Positions 25,826 to 33,048 of a DNA stretch of 64,000 nucleotides are shown piece after piece; within the stretch, counting starts at the first letter, position 1, and every line of letters begins with the position of its first letter. The DNA lies in contig DAYM01000007.1 of assembly GCA_002506905.1 (NCBI GenBank), forward strand, positions 1 through 64,000, read 5' to 3'. The position numbers and the translations under genes are program-made. The notes beneath the pieces are model-generated. The model saw nothing but the letters and a program-made list of their open reading frames with translations. It was not told the origin of the DNA and made no database searches. The DNA is from Methanomassiliicoccaceae archaeon UBA328 (GTDB lineage Archaea > Thermoplasmatota > Thermoplasmata > Methanomassiliicoccales > Methanomethylophilaceae).

Positions 25826-26170
25826 ATGGGAAATCCACCTGCATACAGTCAACCGATATCCCCCAGAGCCCCTATGTGGCTCACGCCCGAAGAACAGGCG
25901 GCAGGAATAAACAGAGAGTTGAAGGTAGCGGCACACAGGTTCCTTTGTCCCGTATGCGGAAAGGAATTCAGTCTTTTCCAGTCAAGGGCCGTTGCATGCA
26001 AATACTGTCCTCAGGCAAACAAGAACTGTCCCAACGTCAGATGCCCGTATTGCGACTCCGAGTTCCCGCTGAGCGGTTTCGTCGTCCCTGACAAACAGGA
26101 CGCCGTGCACATGAACCAGTACGCCGATAACGTCTTCAATAATTTCGGAGACACATATAACAGAAGATGA
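25826..26170 (+). CDS. Zinc-finger protein
   Basis: This 114-residue protein carries paired zinc-binding motifs: CPVCGKEF, then CKYC, then NCPNVRCPYCDSEF. N-terminal Pro-rich and C-terminal polar tails flank them. The Cys count suggests two ribbon or rubredoxin-like knuckles. It follows the GGGP synthase by 8 bp and is probably in the same transcript. Its role is unknown; the lack of a catalytic domain suggests a structural or regulatory protein. Its stop abuts a convergent gene. Confidence 0.65.
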   Translation: MGNPPAYSQPISPRAPMWLTPEEQAAGINRELKVAAHRFLCPVCGKEFSLFQSRAVACKYCPQANKNCPNVRCPYCDSEFPLSGFVVPDKQDAVHMNQYADNVFNNFGDTYNRR

Positions 26171-26620
26171 TCATTCGATCTCCAGGATCTTGAATCCTGT
26201 GGCCGGATCTGTCTTCCTTACCGGACCTGTTCCTATCAGTTCCGTTACTACGACCTCCAGAACAAGCCAGGCTATCATTCCCGCACGGAAACAACCCGTC
26301 GAGGAACCTCCTTCCCTGCCGGCAGAACCGTGCATATGGAAGATCGGTGTTCCGTTCTCATCACAGAATATGGTACCGAAGCCCGTGACCTCCGATTCCT
26401 TCTCGACCGTATGTATGTAAGGATCGATCTTACCGTCGATTATCGGAAGATGAGGGCCCGACACCATCTTGGAACCTTTATCTACACCGCCGACAATACT
26501 GACAGTGGCGTTCTTGATATGATTGTCTGAAGCGAACTTCTCCAGTACCTCGTGTATGACCTCGCCGGTCTCTAGTCTGAGTACAAAGATCCTTCCCACG
26601 GAAAGTTCTGCAGATCTCAT
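26171..26620 (-). CDS. PPC (DUF296) domain protein
   Basis: The 149-residue protein is a single PPC/DUF296 domain: GRIFVLRLETGEVIHEVLEKF, NATVSIVGGVDKGS, and the conserved metal-binding IFHMHGSAGREGG. PPC domains form trimers and in plants occur in AT-hook DNA-binding proteins. In prokaryotes they stand alone with unknown role. The protein lacks an AT hook. It is followed upstream by a small unknown gene on the same strand with an 11-bp gap. Family is firm; function is open. Confidence 0.85.
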   Translation of the reverse strand: MRSAELSVGRIFVLRLETGEVIHEVLEKFASDNHIKNATVSIVGGVDKGSKMVSGPHLPIIDGKIDPYIHTVEKESEVTGFGTIFCDENGTPIFHMHGSAGREGGSSTGCFRAGMIAWLVLEVVVTELIGTGPVRKTDPATGFKILEIE

Positions 26621-26631
26621 CGTTCTCGCCT

Positions 26632-26991
26632 TCAGCGGTATTTGCTGTATTTATCGAGAAGGCGTCCGATCCTGTCGCACTCCTCCTTTGTCAGATCTCC
26701 CTCGTCGAGGAATGTCCTGACAAAATCCTTGGCATCCCTGGTCGATACGCGGGATGCCTTGGCGATAACCGATGCCAAAAATGATGACGCCTTTGCGGGG
26801 TCCATCGCAGATGAAGACAAGATCTCGTTCATGTCGTACTTGAACGGTGCGAGTCTGTGCGTATTGAGCATAGACTGCCTTTTGGTACTCTCCTTGGTCT
26901 TAGGCTTGTACCTGTTGCTGTTGGGGCTCTGAGGCCTCTTTACCGGTTTTGTATCTTTCTTGTCTGTCGTTGATGTTGTTGGCCCTACCAA
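26632..26991 (-). CDS. Hypothetical protein with charged N-terminus
   Basis: The 119-residue product has a disordered, Lys/Thr/Ser-rich N-terminal 45 residues (KKDTKPVKRPQSPNSNRYKP) and a helical C-terminal domain (SFLASVIAKASRVSTRDAKDF, then DEGDLTKEECDRIGRLLDKY). A TATA-like AAATAGTTAGTA on the minus strand (about 27014-27030) lies 25-40 bp upstream. It likely shares a transcript with the PPC gene 11 bp downstream. No family is recognised; the basic tail hints at nucleic-acid binding. Confidence 0.6.
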   Translation of the reverse strand: MVGPTTSTTDKKDTKPVKRPQSPNSNRYKPKTKESTKRQSMLNTHRLAPFKYDMNEILSSSAMDPAKASSFLASVIAKASRVSTRDAKDFVRTFLDEGDLTKEECDRIGRLLDKYSKYR

Positions 26992-27074
26992 GAATATTAC
27001 TCCGATAATGTGTACTAATACTAACTATTTAAAGGTCTTTGGATTTCGCGGCGCAGATATAATTAATACTTTCC

Positions 27075-28313
27075 GTGTGTTACGATAAGAAGATGGAAGA
27101 TCCCAAGACCCTCATCCAGAAGACGACGGACGCCGTCATAAGCAAGAGAATGTACATCCTTTACTGCGTGTTCCTTGCCCTGACCATCATAGTTCTCGCC
27201 ATCGGTCTGGCATTCCATGCGTACGAGGATACCATCATCGCACTGCCGACACTCTTTATCCTGTTGGATGCGCTTATCACGGAGAAGAAGACGGTCAATG
27301 TACCGCCGATGTTCATTCTGATGCTGGTAGGCATCATGGTCCTGATCCTGTTCGGAAAACAGTTCGACAGCAGCATATGGACCTCCATACCCACCAACAT
27401 CCTTTTGGGGGTCATCCTCGGACTTGCCGGCATCATTGCCACTTATTCCCTGCTCAGGACCATGCCCAAGGTCAGAGAAGAGAAACCGTTCCTGACATCA
27501 TTCATGTCCGTATGCGTCGGCATATCCCTGTACATGATGATGTCCGTGGTCGTCTACTATCTCCACGTGTTCACAGATTCCTCGCCCAAACCGACCGAGG
27601 AGATAATGGCGGAGTTCACCATCGTATTGGTGGGAAATATCCTGATCGCCGTGTTATTCTATCTCAACAAACACAACAATCTCTTCAAGTACACCGTGAA
27701 CAAGTATCTAGAATCCAACGCGGGTACCATCGGCATCGAGGAATACGAACAGCAGGAGATATCCAAGGCTATCAGGGCCGGAGAGAGCGAGACAGTGGAA
27801 TACAAATCCACGCTCAGGACCAACCTGGCCACCGATGAGAAGGATGTCAGGATGGAAAAGGCCGTATTGAAAACGATCGTGGCCTTCCTGAACACCAACG
27901 GCGGAACCCTCCTCATAGGTATAGCCGATGACGGAAGTGTTGTAGGCATAGATGAACAGAGCTTTGACAACCGCGATAAGCTCAATCTGCATATGACCCA
28001 TCTCATCGCGAATCAGATCGGGAATGAGTTCCTGAAGTTCATATCTTTCAGGTTATCCGATTACAGGGCCAACGAAGATGATGAACCGAAAGGAGTCATG
28101 AGGGTAGTGTGCCAGAAGAGCGATATGCCTGTATTCCTCATTGAAGGAAAGACAGAAACTTTCTATGTCCGCTCCGGACCGTCCAGCATAGATCTTACCG
28201 GTACAGACCTTCTGAGCTATGCTTCATCCAGATTCAAACGTCTAAAGAGAAGTGAGAAACTGTTTGTTTCTCCCGCACCGAAGATCGAAGTAAAAAATGA
28301 AAAGGAAAAGTAA
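27075..28313 (+). CDS. Membrane protein with AlbA_2 (Schlafen-type) domain
   Basis: The product (412 residues from GTG 27075, 406 from ATG 27093) has six or so membrane helices in its first 200 residues. A cytoplasmic domain follows with GESETVEYKSTLRTNL and AFLNTNGGTLLIGIADDGSVVGID, the hallmark of AlbA_2 (Schlafen AAA_4-like) domains. AlbA_2 domains are found in predicted transcription regulators and in anti-phage or Schlafen-type nucleases. The membrane fusion suggests a signal-transducing or membrane-tethered nucleic-acid-binding protein. It has a divergent promoter with the small gene on the left. Effector and target are unknown. Confidence 0.75.
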   Translation: MCYDKKMEDPKTLIQKTTDAVISKRMYILYCVFLALTIIVLAIGLAFHAYEDTIIALPTLFILLDALITEKKTVNVPPMFILMLVGIMVLILFGKQFDSSIWTSIPTNILLGVILGLAGIIATYSLLRTMPKVREEKPFLTSFMSVCVGISLYMMMSVVVYYLHVFTDSSPKPTEEIMAEFTIVLVGNILIAVLFYLNKHNNLFKYTVNKYLESNAGTIGIEEYEQQEISKAIRAGESETVEYKSTLRTNLATDEKDVRMEKAVLKTIVAFLNTNGGTLLIGIADDGSVVGIDEQSFDNRDKLNLHMTHLIANQIGNEFLKFISFRLSDYRANEDDEPKGVMRVVCQKSDMPVFLIEGKTETFYVRSGPSSIDLTGTDLLSYASSRFKRLKRSEKLFVSPAPKIEVKNEKEK

Positions 28314-28334
28314 GAGGTTTGAGTCTTAAGAGAT

Positions 28335-28601
28335 TCACTCTTTGGACTTGTCTTCGGATAGCGCCTTTGCCTTCTTGATGGCTCTTGTGATCAGGATTGT
28401 CATTACAACAGCAAGTACTGTGACAATGACAGCATACACTACTAGACCGAGGAGGTCATCCCCCGTATCAAAGAGCTTTGCAACAAGGGCTTTGATGGCC
28501 TCGTTCCAAGCAAGAGCAGCGACCAGACCGAAGGCTGCGATGATCAACGAGGACATCGCCTCCAGCAGCTGGACTTTGAACTTTTCTTCTGCCATGCTCA
28601 T
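28335..28601 (-). CDS. DUF5654-like small membrane protein
   Basis: The 88-residue protein has two membrane helices (about 14-38 and 50-72), the first ending in LVAALAWNEAIKAL, with a charged C-terminus (RAIKKAKALSEDKSKE). This pattern resembles the DUF5654 family of short archaeal and bacterial membrane proteins. Function is unknown. ATG 28601 or 28595 could be the start. It lies between the AlbA_2 gene (convergent) and the marker 8 gene on the same strand. Confidence 0.6.
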   Translation of the reverse strand: MSMAEEKFKVQLLEAMSSLIIAAFGLVAALAWNEAIKALVAKLFDTGDDLLGLVVYAVIVTVLAVVMTILITRAIKKAKALSEDKSKE

Positions 28602-28643
28602 GTATAGAGCCTGCTCAAATATAATTCTTGTGAATAGGCACTA

Positions 28644-29465
28644 TCACAGCAAAGGATACGGTCCATCGGTCAGTTCGGTATCTGGCTCCTTTCCCAGTTC
28701 CTTCAGTTTCGCACGCATAAGTTCTGCTCCGGCCTCCGTCGCACCATAGACCGGGACCTTGGTACCCGCCTGGAGAACAGCACATTCCTTTGCCACCTCA
28801 CGGACCCATTTGGACGCGCATGATGTGATGATGTCAGCATATTGGAAGAACTTCCTGGCATCGGCCTCCGATATACCTGTCGTATGAACTCCGAATATCA
28901 TGATCCTGTCTCCGTATGTCTTACGGAAATATTCTGCCTGATCGGCAAAAGGGGTGGATACTCCGACCTTGGAGTATCCCATATCGAAAGCTTTCCTGAC
29001 CCCTGCGATCTGATCTATTGTCGCGTTCTCCGGATCGAGGACCCTGCCCTTCCCTATGTCGGATATTACATTCTCCGAAGGAACGGTCTCTATGATCGCG
29101 GAGATCCTTCCTCCCATCCCCTGGATTATTTCCGGATCGTCTATCACTGCCGTACCGCAGCCGTCCGCCGCGATCACTGCCGCATCGAGGATGCCGACCT
29201 TACATGCCAGACATAACATCTCGGAAACACCGAAACTGAGGAAGTTGCCCATACGGGTAACACGGTCATCGATACACATCCCGAATGTCTTGATGCGGTA
29301 CTCCATATTCTCCTTCACGGTACAGCAATTCAGTTCATCGATGTTCCTGACCCTCTTGAAGAGAGGACAGTACTTCACCTTCGGTTCTGTGACCTCTACT
29401 ACCTTCCCGTCGACGATGGTCACCTTGGACAGGCCCAGAGCTTCCATTACATTCTTATCCGACAT
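28644..29465 (-). CDS. Methanogenesis marker protein 8 (DUF2099)
   Basis: The 273-residue protein is a DUF2099 member: KVKYCPLFKRVRNID near the N-terminus, FGVSEMLCLACKVGILDAAV, AADGCGTAVIDDPEIIQGMGG and SCASKWVREVAKECAVLQAG. The family occurs almost only in methanogens and is named methanogenesis marker 8; its reaction is not known, though the several conserved Cys suggest a cofactor or metal. Its presence is direct evidence that the host is a methanogen. The gene is monocistronic on the minus strand with a promoter-like AT stretch (TATATAAAATAC on the plus strand, about 29490-29501) upstream. Confidence 0.88.
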   Translation of the reverse strand: MSDKNVMEALGLSKVTIVDGKVVEVTEPKVKYCPLFKRVRNIDELNCCTVKENMEYRIKTFGMCIDDRVTRMGNFLSFGVSEMLCLACKVGILDAAVIAADGCGTAVIDDPEIIQGMGGRISAIIETVPSENVISDIGKGRVLDPENATIDQIAGVRKAFDMGYSKVGVSTPFADQAEYFRKTYGDRIMIFGVHTTGISEADARKFFQYADIITSCASKWVREVAKECAVLQAGTKVPVYGATEAGAELMRAKLKELGKEPDTELTDGPYPLL

Positions 29466-29532
29466 GACCTCTGATACGACATAATGCTATATATAAAATA
29501 CTGAGACCGCGCTTTTAGTCCCCGGTGACCTT

Positions 29533-29811
29533 ATGGTAAGCGACGATAATTATTGTCAGTGCTGCGGCATCATGCTGGGGAAATCCGGAAAGATGTACGG
29601 TACGAACGCGGACAGCTCCAAGAACAACGAGTACTGCGGATATTGCTACCGCAACGGAGAATTCCTTTACAAAGGCACACTTCAGCAAATGGTCGAATCG
29701 CGCATTCCGAGGCTCCGTGTCCTGGAACCTGAGATATCCGAAGAAGAGGCCAGAAAGATCCTGACCGACCGCCTTTCAAAGCTGGACTTCTGGGCCGATA
29801 AAAAAGCCTGA
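29533..29811 (+). CDS. Putative zinc ribbon domain protein
   Basis: The 92-residue protein begins with two Cys pairs, CQCCGIMLG and CGYCYRNGEF, separated by GTNADSSKNNEY, which matches the putative zinc ribbon domain (PF12674-like). In other prokaryotes this domain accompanies transcription regulators or stands alone. The C-terminal half is helical. It precedes a ferredoxin-nitroreductase gene by 18 bp on the same strand and is likely co-transcribed. Function unknown. Confidence 0.75.
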   Translation: MVSDDNYCQCCGIMLGKSGKMYGTNADSSKNNEYCGYCYRNGEFLYKGTLQQMVESRIPRLRVLEPEISEEEARKILTDRLSKLDFWADKKA

Positions 29812-29829
29812 TCTCAGACAAGGATATCC

Positions 29830-30600
29830 ATGAAACATCTGGTCATAGACACCTCCAAGTGTGTTGGATGCGGAAAATGCGCATCCATCTGCATGAAAGA
29901 CAATATAAAGATCGTCAATAAGAAAGCGGTCGAACAGGAAACAGGGTGCATGCAGTGCGCCCATTGCGTATCTGTCTGTCCCAAAGGAGCGATCCAGCTC
30001 GATACCAAGAAGGAAGGGGAGAAGATCAATGACGATACTCTCAAGGACTTCCTTTCGAAGCACAAGAATTCCAAATGGTTCGACGGCAGGATGATCTCCG
30101 ACGAGGAATTCGCACTTCTGTTCGATGCGGCGTACTACAGCCCCACCGGACTCGCCGAAGACTGCGTGGAGATGATCTCCATCAAAGGAGAACGCCTCGA
30201 TGCGTTCATGGAACTGGTATGGGACATCGTCAAAGACAAATCCGCATCGGTCCCCGTGATCAGAGAATGGGAAGACTGGCGCAGAATCCATAATGCACTG
30301 GAACCCAATCCGATCCTCTGGGAAGGGAAACAGGTGCTTTTCTTCTTCGCGAAAAATGCCGAAGATGCTCTGATAGCCACGGCCAAACTCGAAAAGAAAG
30401 GATTCACCATGGGCATCTGCGGTTTCTATTCCAACGTTGTGCTGATGGCGGCAAGAGAGGCCCCCGACAGGATGGCCAAATTCTTCGGAGATGTCCGCCC
30501 GGGCAAGAAGATGTACTGTGCATTCGTCATCGGCCACGGAAGAAGGATGGTAGAACCTCTGTTCACGCCGATAAAGAAGATCAAAAGCCTGTTCAGATAA
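29830..30600 (+). CDS. Ferredoxin-nitroreductase fusion
   Basis: The 256-residue protein has an N-terminal two-cluster ferredoxin region, CVGCGKCASICMKDN and CMQCAHCVSVCPKGA (two CxxCxxCxxxC motifs, residues about 11-55), fused to an FMN-dependent nitroreductase domain (about 70-256; AYYSPTGLAED and FTMGICGFYSNVVL). Such fusions, common in anaerobes, pass electrons from reduced ferredoxin to FMN for unknown acceptors. All eight Cys for two [4Fe-4S] clusters are present. The gene ends just before the convergent tRNA-Leu. Substrate unknown. Confidence 0.87.
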   Translation: MKHLVIDTSKCVGCGKCASICMKDNIKIVNKKAVEQETGCMQCAHCVSVCPKGAIQLDTKKEGEKINDDTLKDFLSKHKNSKWFDGRMISDEEFALLFDAAYYSPTGLAEDCVEMISIKGERLDAFMELVWDIVKDKSASVPVIREWEDWRRIHNALEPNPILWEGKQVLFFFAKNAEDALIATAKLEKKGFTMGICGFYSNVVLMAAREAPDRMAKFFGDVRPGKKMYCAFVIGHGRRMVEPLFTPIKKIKSLFR

Positions 30601-30604
30601 GAGT

Positions 30605-30687
30605 GCGGGGGAGGGGATTCGAACCCCTGAAATCCTTCGATACGGGATCTTAAGTCCCGCGCCTTTGGCCGGCTTGGCTACCCCCGC
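30605..30687 (-). tRNA. tRNA-Leu (anticodon TAA)
   Basis: The minus strand reads GCGGGGG at the 5' end pairing with CCCCCGC at the 3' end. A D-arm, the anticodon stem CGGGA/TCCCG with loop CTTAAGA (anticodon TAA), a long variable arm typical of leucine tRNA, and a T-arm with GGTTCGAATCC follow. No CCA is encoded and no intron is seen. Confidence 0.95.
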
Positions 30688-30771
30688 CTGCGAATGTCCC
30701 ATCGCTGAACCCGTAAATAATGGATTCCATCCGAGAAGGATATTTTACGCAGTAACGACATACAGACCGAC

Positions 30772-31440
30772 ATGTCCTACAAGATACCCGACGAAGCGGT
30801 TCTGGAAAAGGCCATCCGTAATGCCATGACCCGCACGCCGCACGTCAACAGCCAGAGGGAATTGGCGGAGGTCGTGAACCGCGAACTGTCCAAGATGGAT
30901 AGCAATTATCGCGCGGGCGGCGAAAGGATCAGACGCGTGGGTATCGAAAAGAACATTCTGAAAGTGGTCATCGAATACCATGAGACCGAAGGGCCCCTGC
31001 CCGAGACCTGCCCCGTATGCAGGAATGCGATGGTCCCGTTAAGGAACATGTCCCTCGAAGGAAGGGTCGTCGAAGTGGCACGTAAATGCACGGTATGCCC
31101 GTACAAAGTAGGACAGAAAGCATTGATGCCCGGAAGATACGGATTCTCGTCCACCGGCAAACGCGAGATCTCCGAGAACGAAAAGAGGATAAGAAAACTC
31201 AAAAAGGCCCAGGCCAAACTCCGCGAGGCATCCGCTCTTATCGACGATGCGCTCAGAATGACGGAACTGAAGGCAAGGAGCCAATATGCCAAGGACGCCC
31301 TGGCATATGTGTCGGAAGCCAAAGAACAGGCCGGCAGCCTGACCAATCTCATCGCAGATATCGAGTCCATAGACAAGGAGGACCCGGGATGGACCAGGCC
31401 CACGGTCTCGATAAAGAATAATTATAGGAAGGACATTTGA
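30772..31440 (+). CDS. Archaeal zinc-finger protein of unknown function
   Basis: The 222-residue protein has three parts. The N-terminal 75 residues look like a winged-helix or DUF-type nucleic-acid-binding domain (VNSQRELAEVVNRELSK, then ERIRRVGIEKNIL). Next comes a zinc ribbon (CPVCRNAM, then CTVCPYK). A long C-terminal helix follows (ENEKRIRKLKKAQAKLREASALI). It lies 27 bp before the ACT-domain gene and likely starts a three-gene operon. No function is assigned; DNA or RNA binding is probable from the domain layout. Confidence 0.65.
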   Translation: MSYKIPDEAVLEKAIRNAMTRTPHVNSQRELAEVVNRELSKMDSNYRAGGERIRRVGIEKNILKVVIEYHETEGPLPETCPVCRNAMVPLRNMSLEGRVVEVARKCTVCPYKVGQKALMPGRYGFSSTGKREISENEKRIRKLKKAQAKLREASALIDDALRMTELKARSQYAKDALAYVSEAKEQAGSLTNLIADIESIDKEDPGWTRPTVSIKNNYRKDI

Positions 31441-31467
31441 GGCCTAAGAACAGGGAAAGGGAACCTA

Positions 31468-32379
31468 ATGAAGAGCTGGGAATTTACTGAGATCAGGGAC
31501 AACAAGATCAGGATCGACGATTGGCTGGCCGGGGTCATGGGACTCGTGGAAGGCGGCTACATCTACAGCACTCTTTTCAGATATCCGGAGAAAGGACCGA
31601 AGAGATACGAACTCCTCATGTCCATGTATCCCCAGGAGAATTTCCGTACCCTTACGCAGATCAATCTGTACGAAGAGGACGTTCCCGGTTCCACTGTACA
31701 GGCAGCAAAATTCCTCAGCGATCAGGGTATCAACATCCTCAATTCCGTATCCCTGAACGGCATCTCGGACACGACGATTATCTGGAGCATCATGGCAGAG
31801 CTCAACTTTGCCGGCGAAGGAGAGATCATCAAAGAGAGATTCACCAACCTGAAGGCGATGAACGATCCGTCTGTGGACAAGATCAAGTACATCAGCTTCA
31901 AACCCGCAAAGATCGGAAGGATCTTCAGAAAGGAATCTGACAGCGGAACTGTGAAAGAGGAACTCAGACACGGAGCGCCCGTCGCACTTGTCGACAGGAC
32001 GTTCGACCTCTCCGTAGAATACGGCGATATCCTCACAGATGTCAACAACACAGAGGTCATGCTTACGCTGGATATGAGCTCCTGGCTCGTTTCGGTAGTA
32101 TTCTTCAAACCCGATACCAGACTGATCGAGATGAACATGAGCATCCCCGACTGCCCCGGAAGCATAGAGAAGGCCCTGGAGATAATCGCGGACATGAACA
32201 TCAACCTCATCTCCGTGTTCTCCAAGATCGTCATCGCATATCAGGAGATGTCGCTGGAAATAGTCGCCGATATGAAGGACTCCGAGATCCCGCTGGAAGA
32301 CATTCCCAAGAAGATGCGCGAGTATTACAGCGGCCTCAAAGGCATCTACGAGCTTCAGAACATCAGGAAATTCAACTGA
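31468..32379 (+). CDS. ACT-domain regulatory protein
   Basis: The 303-residue protein contains two ACT-like regulatory domains: one near 65-150 (DVPGSTVQAAKFLSDQGINI) and a clearer one at 220-300 (IPDCPGSIEKALEIIADMNIN). An N-terminal unique region precedes them. ACT domains bind amino acids or other small ligands. No enzyme domain is visible, so this is a free-standing sensor. It shares the junction TGATGA with the next gene, whose start overlaps its stop by one base, so a functional link with the degenerate radical-SAM protein is likely. Confidence 0.7.
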   Translation: MKSWEFTEIRDNKIRIDDWLAGVMGLVEGGYIYSTLFRYPEKGPKRYELLMSMYPQENFRTLTQINLYEEDVPGSTVQAAKFLSDQGINILNSVSLNGISDTTIIWSIMAELNFAGEGEIIKERFTNLKAMNDPSVDKIKYISFKPAKIGRIFRKESDSGTVKEELRHGAPVALVDRTFDLSVEYGDILTDVNNTEVMLTLDMSSWLVSVVFFKPDTRLIEMNMSIPDCPGSIEKALEIIADMNINLISVFSKIVIAYQEMSLEIVADMKDSEIPLEDIPKKMREYYSGLKGIYELQNIRKFN

Positions 32380-33047
32380 TGAGGATAGAAGGCTTTGTCA
32401 AGACCACCCTCCGCACCTGGGAGGGAAAGAATGCCTGCAACATTGTCATTGCGGACTGCGACCCGGGTTTTCCGAACTACCGTCCACTTGCAGATACGGC
32501 ATTCGTCCCCGCAGATCAGGGATCCGTCCTCGAATACATCGACGGACATATGGATTTCCTTACGGGAGTTATCATATCCGGCGGAGAACCGGCAGGATGC
32601 CCGGACCTGTATAAATTCCTGAAAGAGATCAAGAAGAGGGGACTCCCGATCAGGATAGATACGTTCGGATTGTTTCCGGATCCCCTGGACGACCTCATAG
32701 GCGCCAGATTTGCCGACTGCGTCTGCGTCAATATGCCCGCACCCCTTAACAAAGAAGATTATTCCGCGGCTGTGGGAAAAGATATCGACATCAGTCCCAT
32801 CATCAAGACCCTGGCTATATTGGAAGATTCTGGCGTAGAGACCATATTCAGGACCGTTGCGGCCCCCGGGATCATCGATGAGGATTCCGTCGGAAAGATC
32901 GCAGAGAAGATCTCCTTTGCGAAGTATTATTACATAATCAGAAGCGCCCCTGTCGAAGGCACCGACGACTACAGCGACACAGATCTGAGAAAGATCGGAA
33001 GATCGGCTAAGAGGTTTGTGAAGAATGTCGGGGTCAGGGATGCCTGA
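32379..33047 (+). CDS. Degenerate radical-SAM (NrdG-like) protein
   Basis: The 222-residue protein aligns by eye with NrdG/activase-type radical-SAM proteins: N-terminal GKNACNIVIADC, the ISGGEPAGCPDLYKFL SAM-binding motif, and RIDTFG at the next strand. The cluster-binding CX3CX2C is lost. The first Cys is kept (Cys27), but positions 31 and 34 are Phe and Tyr (CDPGFPNY). It therefore cannot hold the usual [4Fe-4S] cluster. It may be a non-catalytic SAM or peptide-binding partner of the ACT protein it is coupled to. Family by motif recognition. Confidence 0.7.
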   Translation: MRIEGFVKTTLRTWEGKNACNIVIADCDPGFPNYRPLADTAFVPADQGSVLEYIDGHMDFLTGVIISGGEPAGCPDLYKFLKEIKKRGLPIRIDTFGLFPDPLDDLIGARFADCVCVNMPAPLNKEDYSAAVGKDIDISPIIKTLAILEDSGVETIFRTVAAPGIIDEDSVGKIAEKISFAKYYYIIRSAPVEGTDDYSDTDLRKIGRSAKRFVKNVGVRDA

Positions 33048-33048
33048 C

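Noticed and set aside
29776..30702. Minus-strand ORF covering the nitroreductase and tRNA-Leu
   Set aside because: It is antisense to a ferredoxin-nitroreductase and runs across a tRNA gene.
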